Shown: positions 62,603 through 64,000 of the stretch, in pieces
Position numbering within the stretch: the stretch's first letter is position 1
Layout: each line of letters opens with the position of its first letter
Assembly (NCBI RefSeq): GCF_007667425.1
Contig: NZ_VDRC01000001.1
Location: 124,001 to 188,000 of the forward strand
DNA from: Microbacterium sp. 1.5R
Lineage (GTDB): Bacteria > Actinomycetota > Actinomycetes > Actinomycetales > Microbacteriaceae
Length of the DNA: 64,000 nucleotides
Direction of reading: 5' to 3'
Position numbers and translations under genes: made by a program
The notes under the pieces: generated by a model
The model's database searches: none
What the model saw: the letters and a program-made list of their open reading frames with translations, nothing else
What the model was told of the DNA's origin: nothing

Positions 62603-63534
62603 TCATCGACCTTCCCGACACGACCGTCAGCCAGGTCGCCAAGCAGCTCGTCAAGGTGCGCGAAGAGGGGGGTGCAGTCGCCCTCGGCCGTGTGCTGACG
62701 CTCGTCATCTCCGCGCGCAACGGCATCGCGGAGGCCGCGATCGACGCCGCGAACGATGCCTCCCGCGAGCATCCCATGCGGGTGATCGTGCTCACCACCG
62801 GCGAGGGAGAGGCGCACCTCGACGCGCAGATCCGCGTCGGCGGGGATGCAGGAGCCAGCGAGGTCGTCGTGCTGCGCGCTTACGGCGCGGCCGCCAGCAA
62901 CCAGGAGAGCCTCGTCACCGGACTGCTGCTGCCCGACGCCCCGGTGGTGGCGTGGTGGCCCGAGCAGGCCCCGACCTCGCCCGCGACCTCGCCCCTCGGC
63001 AAGATCGCGGCGCGACGGATCACGGATGCCGCGACCTCGCCCGACGTGCGCGATCGACTTGCACTGCTGAGCAAGACGCACGAACCGGGAGACACGGACC
63101 TCGCGTGGACCCGCCTGACGCACTGGCGCGAACAGCTCGCCGCCGTGCTCGACCAGCCGCCGTACGAAGAGGTCACCGGTGTGGAGGTGCGCGGCGCCTC
63201 GGCCTCTCCGTCGACCGCGCTGCTCGCGGCCTGGTTGCAGATGGCTCTCGATGTGCCGGTCAAGTGGTCGTACGAGAGCCCCGACAAGTGGGAAGAGGGC
63301 ATCAAGTCGGTGCGTCTGACCCGCGAGTCGGGTGACATCCTTCTCGAGCGCCCTGCGCCCGGCGACGCCGTCCTCACCCAGCCCGGCCAGCCCGACCACG
63401 ACCTGCACCTCCCCCGCCGCACCCTGCGCGAGTGCCTCGCCGAGGAGCTGCGTCGCCTCGACCCCGACCTCCTGTACGGTCGAGTGATCACCGAGGGCTG
63501 GGAGAAGCTGGGTCCGCCCGAGACAGGAGCATGA
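62599..63534 (+). CDS. opcA: Glucose-6-phosphate dehydrogenase assembly protein OpcA
   Basis: OpcA is the partner that actinobacteria and cyanobacteria use to assemble or activate Zwf. The 311-residue protein has ARNGIAEAAIDAANDASREHPMRVIVL, LRAYGAAASNQESLVTGLLLPDAPVVAWWPEQAP, and DLAWTRLTHWREQLAA. It lies between zwf and pgl, overlapping both. Confidence 0.95.
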   Translation: MIIDLPDTTVSQVAKQLVKVREEGGAVALGRVLTLVISARNGIAEAAIDAANDASREHPMRVIVLTTGEGEAHLDAQIRVGGDAGASEVVVLRAYGAAASNQESLVTGLLLPDAPVVAWWPEQAPTSPATSPLGKIAARRITDAATSPDVRDRLALLSKTHEPGDTDLAWTRLTHWREQLAAVLDQPPYEEVTGVEVRGASASPSTALLAAWLQMALDVPVKWSYESPDKWEEGIKSVRLTRESGDILLERPAPGDAVLTQPGQPDHDLHLPRRTLRECLAEELRRLDPDLLYGRVITEGWEKLGPPETGA

Positions 63535-64000
63535 TGTCGATGCAGACAACGTCCGCGGAGAAGCGGGTCGTGGTCGAGACCACTCCGGGAGCGGTGGCCG
63601 AGCGCGTGGCCGACCGGTTCTTGACGAGGCTTCGAGCGCGAACGCGCAACGGGCGCCTCGCCCACGTCGCCCTGACCGGCGGATCCATGGGAAGCGCGGT
63701 GCTCCGGGCGACGCTCGAGCACCCGCGTGCAGCGAACATCGACTGGTCGCTCGTGCACTTCTGGTGGGGTGACGAGCGCTGGGTCGCCCGCGACGACGCC
63801 GATCGCAATGCGGTGCAGTCCCGAGCGGCGCTCCTCGACCACATCCCGGTTCCCGCAGAGAACATCCACGAGACGGCGGCCACCGGCGAGGGGCTGACCC
63901 TCGACGAGGCGGCCGAGGCCTACGCAGCCGAGCTCGCACGGTTCGGTACCGACGAGAACCCGTGGCCTTCGTTCGCGGTGTGCTTCCTCGGGGTGGGCCC
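63534..64000 (+). CDS. pgl: 6-phosphogluconolactonase (cut by window edge)
   Basis: Hydrolyses the lactone made by Zwf. The visible 155 residues have the NagB/DevB-type start VVVETTPGAVAERVADRFL, the loop VALTGGSMGSAVL, and HFWWGDERWV (WGDER), then DRNAVQSRAALLDHIPVPAENIHE, a clear Pgl match. The start may be ATG 63531, 63534 or 63540; AGGAG precedes them. The frame is open at base 64000. Confidence 0.92.
   Translation, partial: MSMQTTSAEKRVVVETTPGAVAERVADRFLTRLRARTRNGRLAHVALTGGSMGSAVLRATLEHPRAANIDWSLVHFWWGDERWVARDDADRNAVQSRAALLDHIPVPAENIHETAATGEGLTLDEAAEAYAAELARFGTDENPWPSFAVCFLGVG

Overview
The window is high-GC actinobacterial DNA, most like Microbacterium or another member of the Microbacteriaceae. 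The reasons are: the aceE / FasR-type regulator / fabD-fabH-acpP-fabF order; OpcA beside Zwf; actinobacteria-restricted families (DUF3145, DUF3099, the BioQ/BioY-EcfT-EcfA biotin system); GT4-type GlgA divergent from GlgC; frequent GTG starts; and many genes whose start codon lies 6-9 bases after a TANNNT -10 element (leaderless mRNAs). No phage, transposase, integrase or CRISPR array is visible.

Layout. 1-12.5 kb: part of a flagellar locus, all on the minus strand, read as fliA, fliC, fliD, fliS, a FliT-like gene, then flgB-flgC-fliE-fliF-fliG, then fliH-fliI-fliJ-fliK-flgD (cut by the window edge). Three transcription units share an almost identical promoter-like motif. Each motif is followed at once by a hairpin with ACGGA in its loop, which looks like a flagellar-sigma regulon under CsrA-like control. 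12.6-16.6 kb: a membrane-protein stretch holding a VanZ/RDD protein, a CPBP (CAAX) protease, a PrsW-type protease broken by one in-frame amber codon, and its coupled partner, ending at a tRNA-Val(TAC). 16.9-24.6 kb: aceE makes acetyl-CoA, followed by a FasR/MabR-type regulator and the FAS II genes. 24.6-32.2 kb: accessory genes, namely a divergent YczE/MocR pair with a clear operator, DUF3145, a probable iron/2-oxoglutarate oxygenase with a candidate DtxR box, and a GmrSD-like (DUF262/HNH) possible type IV restriction enzyme followed by a prolyl-aminopeptidase-like hydrolase.

32.2-47.6 kb: mixed housekeeping genes. These are type B ribosomal protein L31, an ABC ATPase, glgA/glgC, serB, fabG, small membrane proteins, SURF1, pdxH, an ABC-F protein, the biotin ECF transporter bioY-ecfA-ecfT with divergent bioQ, an MFS transporter and a MalY/PatB-type PLP enzyme. 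47.6-51.7 kb: a suf Fe-S assembly operon (sufB, sufD, Rieske ferredoxin, sufC, sufT) without sufS, sufU or sufR. 51.9-54.5 kb: heme A and heme O synthases. 54.6-56.0 kb: two lineage-specific exported proteins lying between ctaB and tkt. 56.2-64 kb: a pentose-phosphate operon tkt-tal-pgi-zwf-opcA-pgl, with pgl cut by the window edge.

Starts, motifs and repeats were read by eye. No database search or folding program was run, so family names rest on remembered motifs and gene order.
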